64,000 bases of DNA from Przewalskia tangutica (taxonomy: Eukaryota; Streptophyta; Magnoliopsida; Solanales; Solanaceae): the NCBI GenBank assembly GCA_029844215.1, contig CM056740.1, forward strand, positions 29,617,873 to 29,681,872, written 5' to 3'. Of the stretch, positions 31,380-41,874 are shown one piece after another. Below the pieces are notes generated by a model, which saw only the letters and a list, made by a program, of their open reading frames with translations, searched no databases and was not told where the DNA came from. Each line of letters begins with the position of its first letter. The stretch's first letter is position 1. The translations under genes were made by a program, and so were the position numbers.

Positions 31380-33819
31380 TGTCACGACCCGTTCGGGGCC
31401 GTGGCGGTGCCTTCAAGGGCACCCAGTAGTCATACATCGAGTGTCATCGGAAATATAAAGCAAGACATGAAACGATTTATAAAATAAGACACGCTTTATG
31501 TGAGAAAACATCGCCTTTCGGCATATATATATATAATCATGGTTTAGCGATTACATCCGACATCGCATAACATGACTACTGAGACCTCTGAAATATACAA
31601 CTATGGCGGGACGGGGCCCCGCCATACCACTGGCATACAAAACTATCTACCACGGGAGATCATACAAAAGTAGAGCCTCGGAAGAGATGGAGCTCGACAC
31701 CAACGTAGAGATCCTGGGATGCGGATCTAGCACTGCTTGCCCTTACTGCGGCATGAGCGGCCCGAAGGAGGTCGATAACAGTACTAAGTATGTGAAAGCG
31801 TAAAGTACTTAAATGAAATCATAACCCTTTTTAAAACCAAATTACAAATATGTATGAAGAAATCAAGAAAGCGCGCATAGTGCCACATCACAAACAAGAG
31901 CAACAATAGGTAAAGCGTAATAGGTCTTTTCTAGGTGCGAATGATTGAGCGGGGCCACTCGCGCGTATTATCGTCTGCAAGCCTAATCCTGAACTCCGGT
32001 CGCGTAGGCCTTCACGTGGGCGCGTGAGGTATAACCCGCATCGAGGGTAGCTACTCCTCGGCGTCGTCACCGACTCATTGTCGCGTGGCCACATAGACCG
32101 CGTGAGGCATAACCCGCATACTAACACGGAACTCTCGTAGCTCGCGCAGGCCCCTGGACCCGCGTGAGGTATTCTCGAATCATGGTCCTGCACCGCGAGT
32201 CTAGCCGCGTCGGAGGGCGACTTAACCCGGTATCATCTCAAGAGGTGAGTGATAGTATACTAACATAACAACTTATCTTTAAACAACATAAGCACAACAA
32301 GGATACTCACCTATACAAGCGTTACAAGATACTAACACACATAGCATCATATCATGTCTACTTATCAAACCATCTTATTATTCTTTTCACAATATAAGTC
32401 CATTATAAACACATAGGCTAACTTGTTTCTTTTATCAATCTTAAGTGGTTATACTTACTTCCCATAAAGCTAGTATAACTCTTAAGCTTCATTTAAAACC
32501 AATTAGTTCTCTTACATTAATATGATTGATAGTCTTTTGAAATGTTTTGATTCTTTATTATTCGAGCTTAAGCGTGAGGCATTCGTAAGTATTATTCGAG
32601 CTTAAGCGTGAGGCATTGTCGTAAGTATTATTCAGCTTAAGTCAAAGACATTGCCATAGTTATTATCCGCTTAACACGTATGCGTCTAGTACTATATATA
32701 TTGTAAAATATCATGCTTTAGGAAGAATCACATACCTACCGTGAAAACCACCGCCAAGTTGAATATGTCGCGAGAGAGTCGACTATAATAGTCACAGATA
32801 TCTATCAAAGACTACTCAAGGTCATTCTAAGCAGAGGTTCATAATTCTACGGTAAGTCGGGCGAGACTTCCCCCGGTGAGCTATATAAGTCTCATGTGAA
32901 AAGCAGTCCTATGTAAGTCAGTTTGATTATTCTTCTTTTAAACCCTTCTGCGTAGTAACAGTTCAATTCTATTATGTGATATTCTTCTAAGTGATTAATA
33001 CTTATTCTTATACTTCTACAGTATGCATTCTCTAATACAAAAGAGGGTTAGGATTATTACCTCGGTAAGCCCAATAATATCCTAGAAAAAGTCGCGCCTG
33101 AGCAAGGTTTTGCTCCTAAGTTGTATGCTCCAAGAACCTTAGAAGTTCTTCACAACTTCTACTAAGTACTAAGGTATTTGGGCTAGGGTATTTTGGGCAT
33201 TATAACGATACAAGAAGGTAACTTTTCTACCAAGGGAGGGGGGTAGATTTTTGGCTAGGCTAGGGGGGAGTATTCGGCCAAGGGCCACTTAGGCTAGAGG
33301 GGGAAGAGGGCTTGGGCGAAATGTCTAACAAGCGAGAAGGGAGGATTTTCAAGACTTGGAAAGTAATTTGTGGATGAAGAACTCTTCATCTTAAGGGGGG
33401 TATTTATAGGTCAAGAAGTGGCCAACCAATGGCCAAGATTAAGACAAGTGCAAGGCAAGTGTAGGGTGAGGATTAACTATACACAAATATCCTACCAACT
33501 CCTTGACTTGTGCACAAGGCACAAAAAACGTGCTCCCTATTGTTCAAATCGTCCAAATGGACGATTTCAAGTCCATCAATTGGAGGGTGACAAATGTCGC
33601 CCTCCCGTTGGTCCAAAATGTTTCGTCTCTCGGAAAAATCCGCAAAAATTAGAAATGGCATAGCCGGAATTTACCCTACGAAAGCTGTGGAAACGTTTCG
33701 TCGGAAAACGATTCTTTTAGTGAGTTGTGTACAAATAAAAACGTCCAAGGCTTATCTTTTAGGCTAGACTTTCGTACGTATTCCCTTACGTACATACTCT
33801 GGAAATACGGGGTATAACA
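31380..33819 (-). mobile_element. 5' LTR of element C
   Basis: 2440 bp from TGTCACGACCCG to ATACGGGGTATAACA. TATA box at 33401-33408. Followed by the D LTR at 33820. Confidence 0.85.
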
Positions 33820-34386
33820 GAGTCCCTGACTTGACATTACTGCTTTTATGTTGTGAAATGTAGTTTTGTTATCATACATGTCTCCTGTTTTATTTTAGAC
33901 TGTTATGATTTCGTTTACAGTATTTCCAGTTTCACATACTTGGTACTGTTATCTTGACCTCGCCCGAGGGCTGCGTTCATGCCGCAGGTAGAGGTACATC
34001 GGTTGTTGATCCTCGCTCATAGGATCACAGTTCAGCGTATTGGGAAGCTCCGTTTTCTCCGGAGGCTTATCTTTTGGTATGTTTTCCCCGAGTTTGTAAG
34101 TTCTTGTACATTCAGGGGTATGGCGGGGCCCTGTCCCGTCATAGTTGTTGTAAAAATCTTAGAGGTCTGTAGTACTGTTGTGGGCAGAGTTGTAAAAGGG
34201 ATGTAACTGTTCGGGTTCAAGTTTTATGTATATATACATGCCGAAAGGCAATCTTCTCTCGATAAACTGTTCTCATTCTATAATTGTTTCATGTCTTGTT
34301 TTTATATTCCGCTGATTACTCTGATGTATGTCTACTAGGGTGCCCGGGTGAGGCACCAGTCACGGGCCCGGGATCGGGTCGTGACA
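33820..34386 (+). mobile_element. 3' LTR of element D, right part
   Basis: Resumes GAGTCCCTGACTTGAC, the same sequence as the solo LTR at about 39700, and ends CGGGATCGGGTCGTGACA. No PBS follows, as expected for a 3' LTR. The flank TATAC at 34387 should match the base of D's other end outside the window. Confidence 0.85.
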
Positions 34387-35726
34387 TATACGCTCCAATG
34401 TACTTCAACCTTCTTAGCTATTCCACCCTCCAAGTAGAATATGCTACACGTAGTACTTCAACCTATAATGACAATATCACTTCTATCAATAACATACTTT
34501 CTAGTATAAGACTTATACCAAATAATTCCCTCTAATTCTATGAAAAATTGGGCAGCACTTTCTTTGTTTCTACGTACTTTTCCACCTTTTCCAAGGCCCG
34601 TATTTCAATAACCAATACGCCACATTTAAGGCTCAACCAAACAGCTAACCAAAGGGGATTACACGCCTAACTGGACGTATAAAATTCTGCCCCACAATTC
34701 ATATATAATAGTCCATTATTATTAAGGCCAATCTCGGCTACAATAATGACAACATATAGTCCTTTTTCAATTCTTTAATCCAAGTCGTTACTCCAACATG
34801 TTATATCCGTCATAACAATTACAACAACTAAATTGATTATCAACTTCAATGGCTAACATGTCATGTCTCGATTTTTAACCCTCAAATTATCTTAACATTT
34901 ATCAATCTTCATTCATTGTATCACAAGTTCATTTATCAACTACTATAACATATAATCTTCAATTACATTAGGAAGACAAAGATCATTACCTCAATAAGCC
35001 CAAAATATTCCAAGGATCTCGCCCACTTTAGCTCTTTTCCGCAACTCCTTTTCACGTTAAAATCACCCACACGAGCCCTCTACAAGCTTGCAAACATAAT
35101 GTCTTATTGTCGCCCTTCCAACAATTCCATGAAGGCTTAGGGTTTTACAAATTTTTAGAGAGAAAAGAGAGCAAGTGTATTTGGATGAAGTTTAGCTAAC
35201 AAATGGCTAAGTCTTCCAACACTTAGCCAATATATTGGCTTAGCTTGCTCTACAAGTTGGGAGGGACACTTGTCACCCTCCCATAGGCCCTTACAACAAA
35301 TATCTTCCTAGACTTAGTCAAACTTTTGCAAAATCCCGCGTCGGCGCCACGGCCCTGCAGCCGGCGCCGTGGCGCTGAAACTGCTGATGCCTTCATGGCT
35401 TACGGAGCCACGGTCCTGAGATACGGCGTCGTGGCTCCTGACTGAAACCTGCTTTCTTCTCTTCTGCCAGCTTAACTTGTAACGTCCATAATTCTCTACT
35501 CAGGTGTCCTATTGACGAGCGGTTTGTTGCGTTGGAAACTAGACTCAACGAACTTCATATTAGGATTTTGAAACACCTAAAAACTCATAATATACTAGGA
35601 GATATACCGCTCCAAAGTTGACTAAAAATCTATCCAAAAACATTATGCCAACTTTTTTTCCAAATTCAAATCTTATTTCCTTTCGTACGTTCTTATCTCA
35701 TTCTCTTGGAATTACGGGGTGTAACA
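34387..35726 (-). mobile_element. 3' LTR of element E (sense 5' part visible)
   Basis: Same family as G (CGCTCCAATGTACTTCAACC at both 34390 and 43648). It ends ATTACGGGGTGTAACA next to a polypurine tract. It contains the LTR hairpin (34659-34682, one mismatch) and a GC-rich twin hairpin at 35344-35438. Its sense 3' part lies beyond the left edge, displaced by D. Confidence 0.75.
35344..35438. other. Twin GC-rich hairpins in the E LTR
   Basis: Two successive perfect inverted repeats: GCGCCACGGC/GCCGTGGCGC (35344-35353 and 35366-35375) and GGAGCCACG/CGTGGCTCC (35404-35412 and 35430-35438). The two modules look like diverged copies of each other (CCACGG.CCTG, then GTGGC, then CTGAAAC). Not seen in the other LTRs. 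Confidence 0.7.
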
Positions 35727-36457
35727 TTCTCCCTCCTTAGAAACATTCGTCCCGAATGTTCCTTCTAAGTCTCCAACTACACATGCACCGGTATAGTCTT
35801 CACTACTATACTTACGAAACCCATTTTGCCACATATGGCCACAATATATCAAACATGCATATACATAAGTCAAAGCCAAATGAGGAATCAAATCTAAGGT
35901 GAGTATCACCACTATTAACTCCCATTTATGGCCTAAAAGGATTCTCCTTTCGTACCTTCTTTTCTCATACTATAAACACTTGTTTGCTCATTTTCTTACT
36001 TGTTGTACTCTTCTCGTACTTCCAAACTTATTCTAGTATACATACATAATTTCAATCATTTCTTCTGTTTTCAAATCATTGGAGTTACTACATCCAACAA
36101 CTTAAGGCCATTTTCGGCTCTCGCGACCCGGTTCTGGTGGAACGCGTCCACGAACTCGTACAACAATTAACTAGACTTAAACCTTACACCCTTGTGACCC
36201 TAGCACATAGCGGGACCATCTCCAACTGACCACACTCCATTCCAGGCTACGGGTTGGCCCGTAATCAACCCACAACCCGACACATTATCGCACTTAATTC
36301 TCATTCTTTGTCTAAAATAAATCTTACTACCCGAGAAGGTCTTATACATCTAAGGTCTCAACGGTTATCAATATTCTAAGGTTCATAATTTTTCTATGCC
36401 CCAAGCCTACATTATCAGTCCCCACATACGGGAAATATAGCTTCTTAATATCTCATA
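35727..36457 (-). mobile_element. Internal region of element E, left part
   Basis: Polypurine tract and hairpin at 35727-35759 (in sense ACATTCG-GGA-CGAATGT, then TTCTAAGGAGGGAGAA), the motif TTGCCACATATGGCCACAAT near 35828, and the conserved block at 36138-36220. The composition and order match the non-coding half of K. No coding domain. The solo LTR interrupts it at 36458. Confidence 0.7.
36453..36457. repeat. Target site duplication TCATA (left), solo LTR
   Basis: Identical to 40252-40256. Confidence 0.85.
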
Positions 36458-36672
36458 TGTTACACCCCGTAGTTTTAGAGTATGTATGTGAGGACGTACG
36501 TACGAGAATATAACACTAAGTACGAAAGGAAAGAAAATTTTGAATTTCCGACGGAAAATATTCCGAACCTCGTGAAGGAAAAAGGTTTGTTATTGGGAAT
36601 TGGATTTCCAATTTTGGTATTTGGACTTCTGGGAATATATTATAATTATGGAATTTTATTTCCAGAATTGGT

Positions 36673-36716
36673 CACGTGGGGCCCACGGGAAAAATTTACG
36701 GTTTTGTGGGGCCCAC
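36673..36716 (+). promoter_or_regulatory. Candidate TCP/G-box cluster in the solo LTR U3
   Basis: GTGGGGCCCAC at 36676-36686 and again at 36706-36716, the first overlapping a CACGTG G-box (36673-36678). GTGGGCCC-type sites are known TCP-factor targets. The pair is kept in K (near 62883 and 62920) and partly in A. It lies about 240 bp upstream of the TATA box. Confidence 0.45.
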
Positions 36717-36952
36717 ATTATTTTCGAGATTTTGGCCATTATGGATGTTTTTGGGAGATGAAAATATTTTGGACGAATAGGAGGGCGACACGTGTCACCC
36801 CCTTAGGTGGCATGTTGGCCGAAATGAGAGGAGGACAAGTGGACAAGCCAAGTGTCCCAAGTCTTGTGTTGGACAAGTGGCTTGTGGGACCCACACACAC
36901 TTGTCTCCAATCTCATCCACACACTTGCTTTGATCCTAGCTCTCGGTTATCT

Positions 36953-36960
36953 TATAAATA
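36953..36960 (+). promoter_or_regulatory. LTR promoter TATA box, solo LTR
   Basis: TATAAATACACCC, followed by GACTTCATCCAC. Confidence 0.6.
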
Positions 36961-38813
36961 CACCCTTGTAGCAAGACTTCATCCACACTTAGAATAATTT
37001 CCAAGACAAGAAAATACTCATTCCCTCTTGAGCATTGCTCTCGGCCAACACACCCCTTAGGCTTAGAAATTGTGCAATTGTTGTTGATAAATCACAACAC
37101 TTAAACCAAGTATCCCTTGTAGTGTTCTAAAGATATCCCAACACAAAAATCCCGGAAATACTACGTTAATCCGATAGTCGCAAAGTGAAACCCTTAGGTG
37201 ATCTTCATATTTTAGATGAAGTGTTAAAGAAGTTGGTTAGGGGCTTCTAAGGGTTGCTTGGAGTGGATTGGAACGTAAGGAATTGGAGCTAAGATTCCTA
37301 AGGATCGACTTTTAATCATTGGAAAATTTTGGGCTTATCGAGGTAATGATCTTTGTCCTTCTATTGTAATTGGAGATTACATGTTGTAGTAGTATATAAT
37401 TGAGTATATGATATATGGGAAGATTGAAAATATTTGGACCTTATAAAGTTGTTAAAATCGAGAATTGACATGCTAGTCATAAAAGTTGTTAAAACATTAC
37501 CTATTACTTGTTGACAGTTATAAAAAGTTAATATAACTTATATAAAGGTTGGAATAAGTTGGACGATTATTAAAGAAGTAATGAAACAAGTATTGGCATG
37601 TTAGCCGAAAACTGGACAGTTTTGATTGTAGTAGTTGGCCAAGAACACCAACTAAAAGGCTGAACTAATGGATGGTATTAGTGGACTGTATTTACATTGG
37701 ACTGTATTTACATTGGACTATTTCTACTTTGGACTAATGGACTGTTTCGTATATTGCGGGGCAGAATTTTACACGTCTAGTTAGGCGTGTAATCCCCTTT
37801 GAGTTGGTGGTTTATTGCGCCTTAAATGGGGCATGTTGGCTATTGATTTCGGGCCTTGAAAAAGGTGGAAAAGTACGTAGATACAGGAGAAGTGCTGTCC
37901 AATTTTCCGTATAATAAAGGACCTTATGCTTAGAATATTCTACGAAGAAAGCTAGACGTTAATAGACGTATTTGATTATTATAGGTTGATATTCTACGCG
38001 CGGCATATTCGACTTGGCAAGTGGATTAGCCGAGGAGGTATGTGATTCTTCCTATCCTCTTGAGCATGATTGTTGTGAAATATATAGTACGGTAGACGTA
38101 CGTGTGTTAAATGAATTTGGTTTCATTTTGATGTCCTTCACTTGAATTATGAATGTTAAGAGACTTGAATTGTTCTAAAAAAAATTGTGAAACCTTACTT
38201 GAAAGTAATTGATACTTGGTCTTTAAAGAATAAAGTTCTCTTGGTTTTAGAAAGGAGTGTAGTGGTCTTTGGTTGGTTTAAAACATAAAAGTGTTATAAT
38301 GGCTTTATGAGAAGTTAGTTATAACGACTTTATGAAGACAAAAGAATGACTTATTTATTTGGTTTAAACTGGTAACTTGATTTTGAAAGTTAAGAGACTT
38401 GACTATTGAAAGTTACGAGACTTTGATTTAAGTTATGAGACTTGATTTTCAAAGTTATGAGATTGGATTTCCTGAAAGGTTATGGGACCTGATTTTAAAA
38501 GGTGTGAGTTACTTGAGCTTAAAAGTGTAAGCCACTTGGTTTAAAAAAAAACATAAGGTACTTGATTTTGAAAAGCCTTGAAATGATTTTCTGAAGGTGT
38601 AGTAAATTGGTTTGAAAAGTAGACGTGTCTTGATACTACGGGTATTAGTATCGTGTGGCTTTTACATGAAAATGGATTTTTTTTAATAGAGTTGAAGTAC
38701 GTAGTACTTTGGGTTTAAGACCCGGATTGTTGACATAAAAATTGAACGTCTAGAAGTATGGTAACTTGCCTATGCTTGCTTGTGATATCCTTGTTGTGCT
38801 AGTGTTGTATTCT

Positions 38814-39225
38814 TATGCTTCCACTATATCGTTCCTTGGACATACTGACACGTTGGGTGGCCCACGGGTATGCTTCCACTATATCGTTCCTTTGGACATA
38901 CTGACACGTTGGATGGTCCACGAGTATGCTTCCACAATATCGTTCATTGGACATACTGACACGTTGGGTGGCCCACAGGTATGCTTCCACTATATCGTTC
39001 CTTTGGACATACTGACACGTTGGATGGTCCACGGGTATGCTTCCACTATATCGTTCCTTGGACATACTGACACGTTGGGTGGCCCACGAGTATGCTTCCA
39101 CTATATCGTTCCTTTGGACATACTGACACGTTGTATGGTCCACGGGTATGCTTCCACTATATTGTTCCTTGGAAATACTGACACATTGGGTGGCCCACGG
39201 GTATGCTTCCACTATTATTGATCCA
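38814..39225 (+). repeat. Alternating 56-bp minisatellite in the solo LTR
   Basis: Eight occurrences of ATGCTTCCACTAT with the core GGACATACTGACACGTTG. Units alternate between a TGGGTGGCCCACG form and a TGGATGGTCCACG form, giving a 112-bp higher-order unit. Confidence 0.9.
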
Positions 39226-40251
39226 TGGACATGCATGCATCGATGAAGGTTCCGGGGGCATGCGGCCAGGATGCTGGTGCAATTCCCGAATGATATTGTT
39301 ATTCCATGGACTAGCTCTCCATGAGGTTTAGTGACGCAGGCAGAATATTGTAGCTAGCTTCCGTACTTGCCCCATTCAGTTGCTGACGCAGGCTGGATCT
39401 GGTAGTTGGCTTTCGTACTTGCCCCGGTCAGTTATATGGCACAGTTTGATACGGCAGACTATGGTAGATGGCTTCCGTACTTACCCCGGTTAGTTTTATG
39501 ATGCAGGCTGGATCTGGTGGTTGGCTTTCCTACTTGGCTCGTACAATTTTTATGACACAGGTGGGACCTGGTGTTCATGTATACATATTGGTGTTATATT
39601 ATATCATGGACTGCCGGCAGTGAGGAAGGAATTCCACGGGCATGATTGATATTATGGGCGTAAGACCCATGGTTATATTTGAGTAATGACTTTGAGTGCA
39701 TGCGTCCCTGACTTGACATGACTACTTATATATTGTGTACTGTAGTTTGGTTATCATACATGTCTCCTGTTTTATATAGACTGTTATGATTTCATTACAG
39801 TATTTTCAGTTTCACATACTTAGTACTGTTATCTTGACCTCGCTTGAGGTGTGTTCATCTGCGAGTAGAGGTACACCGGTTGTTGATCCTCGCTCTTAGG
39901 GTCACAGTTCTGCGTTTTGGGAAGCTCTGTTTCTCCGGAGGCTTATCTTTTGGTATGGTTCCCTGTCATTATAGGTTCTTGTACATTCAGGGGTATGGCG
40001 GGGCCCTGTCCCGTCATAGTTGTTAAAAACTCTTAGAGGTCTGTAGTCCTATTGTGAGTTGGGTTTTGTAAAGGATAACTGTTCGGGTTTTGATTTATAT
40101 ATATGCAGAAAGGCGACCTATCAGTTAGCCTGTTTCTTGTATTACATTGTTACCTGTCTTTGAGTTTTATTCCGCTGGTTTTCTCTGATGTATAATCACT
40201 AGGGTGCCCGGGGTAAGGCACCAGTCGCGGGCCCGAGGTCGGGTCGTGACA

Positions 40252-40256
40252 TCATA
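40252..40256. repeat. Target site duplication TCATA (right), solo LTR
   Basis: Identical to 36453-36457. Confidence 0.85.
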
Positions 40257-40499
40257 ATCATGTTGTCTTACTCACAACAACTCCCATTACTCCCTACCAT
40301 TATTATTCACATAATCACTTAAGCGTACAACACAGCTTAATCTAACAACATGGTATGCTCTCAAATCAATAAAACATTATCTCTTTTAAGAGTCTATCAC
40401 AATCTAAGACCGTTCATTACCTTCTGACTATTCCAAGTCAGTACGTACATAAAGCCTAGGTGTGGAATCAATAAACTGTTTCACACCTTCCAAGTATTT
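40257..40499 (-). mobile_element. Internal region of element E, right part
   Basis: Continuation of E after the solo LTR. AT-rich, no open frame or motif. It is cut by the start of LTR F at 40500. The PBS and gag of E are not reached. Confidence 0.55.
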
Positions 40500-41874
40500 T
40501 GTCACGACCCGACCCCGGGGCCGCGACTGGTGCCCTACCGGGGCACCCTGTCAGGTATACATCAGAGAATAGCAGCGGAACATACATAACACATAAGCCT
40601 GTATAAAGTAAACATCACTGGCAAGCCGACAAGGTTGCCTTCCATAAAAATATACTTAATCAAAAGTATAACAGTACAACTTGTTCTTACAACCCAAAAT
40701 ACAAACGTGACTACAGACCTCTAGGAATAACATCTGTGGCGGGACAGGGCCCCGCCATACCCCTGAATGTACATAATACCTATAGCATCAGGGAAAAACC
40801 GTACCAACAAAACAAGTCTCCGGAGGAATGGAGCTTCTGACACCAGACCAGTGATCCTAAGAATGAGGATCCACCACCTGCTACTTACCACTGCGGCATG
40901 ACGCGGCCAGGAAGGGGTCGATTACAATATGTACTAAGTATGCGGCGGAAAATACCGCAAATACCTCATAAGTCTAAAATAACTGGAGACATGTATAAAA
41001 ATCAGTTTACAGAACACTGTGCCTTACTAACAATGAGAATATCAAGCATATACTATACTGCATGAAACTAGGAAGCTCATGGTCAAAGCAAGGTCATCCG
41101 CCCAGCAGTATCATTAAGCACTCCTACTCCTGGGACTATTTCACCCGCATGAGGTATTCCTCGCATAGGCTGTACTCACCAGCATGGGACTATTTCATCC
41201 GCATGAGCCCTACGGACTCGCATGAGGTATTCCTCGCATCGTGGGTAGCAAATCCACGGAATATGCAAATGCCACAACCCGGGGAATGACCCCGTAATAA
41301 ATCATAATAATATATTATTAGCACAAACCGGCTATCATACGTAATGCAAGCAAGTTAAGAAACCCCTTAACTCCTTATTAGTCTTGTTCATACACATTCT
41401 CATTTTAGTTTACTTAAGACACTAACATGTCTTTATGAAATACGGGAGTTTAACCCAAAGTACTATACTATGTACTTCTACTCTTTTAAAACCTTAGGCA
41501 ATTAATGCCTTAAAATCAACTTGGCTTTCACAACTTCAAATCATTTATTTCTTACTAGTTTTACTTAGAGTAAATCTCTCTTTTTAACTTTCCATAAGGC
41601 CAATATAACCAACTTCCCATAAAGTCGTTATATTAACTTCATACTATAAGTAAATTACATTTTTCCTATATCCAAGGGACTTGTAGATTTAAAACGGAAC
41701 AAGTATCATATACTTAAAAACACTCCAAGTCCTTTAACCTTGAAAACTTAAGACATCCTTACTACTTTTAAAGAAGTGAGTAAATCCCCCGATTCCACCG
41801 ACTTGGACACTTTAAAAACGAGTAAAGGATACCAAGGTCTTGTTCATCTACCGTACTATATAGGTAAAGTTATT
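40500..41874 (-). mobile_element. LTR F, sense 3' part
   Basis: Starts at TGTCACGACCCGACCCC. No PBS complement lies to its left, so this is the outer end of an inserted element or solo LTR rather than a 5' LTR next to an internal. It contains the CGCATGAGGTATTCCTCGCA motif shared with A and others. LTR G interrupts it at 41875. Confidence 0.7.

Larger units (their letters stand above)
24146..33819 (-). mobile_element. Element C: full-length chromovirus-like Ty3/gypsy element
   Basis: Two LTRs in the same orientation (24146-26549 and 31380-33819) around a 4.83 kb internal, with PBS, gag, protease, RT, RNase H, integrase, chromodomain-like tail and polypurine tract in the expected order. It sits in the D LTR: the flanks GAGTG (left) and GAGTC (right) give a probable 4-5 bp duplication, and the joined target matches the sequence expected from related LTRs (GCGTGAGTCCCTGAC). 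The LTRs are almost identical in AT-rich parts, which suggests a young insertion. The pol frame is broken by many 1-2 base changes, some of which are probably sequencing errors. Confidence 0.9.
36458..40251 (+). mobile_element. Solo LTR, 3.8 kb, D-like family
   Basis: Starts TGTTACACCCCGTAG and ends GGGTCGTGACA, flanked directly by TCATA on both sides; no PBS or polypurine tract adjoins it. A solo LTR is the usual product of recombination between the two LTRs of one element. It contains two GTGGGGCCCAC sites, a TATA box (36953-36960), the LTR hairpin (37769-37792) and an 8-unit minisatellite (38814-39225). A 171-codon ORF at 36482-36997 lies in U3. Confidence 0.9.

Noticed and set aside
38766..39236. 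151- and 145-codon ORFs on opposite strands
   Set aside because: Same cause: an alternating 56-bp minisatellite inside an LTR.
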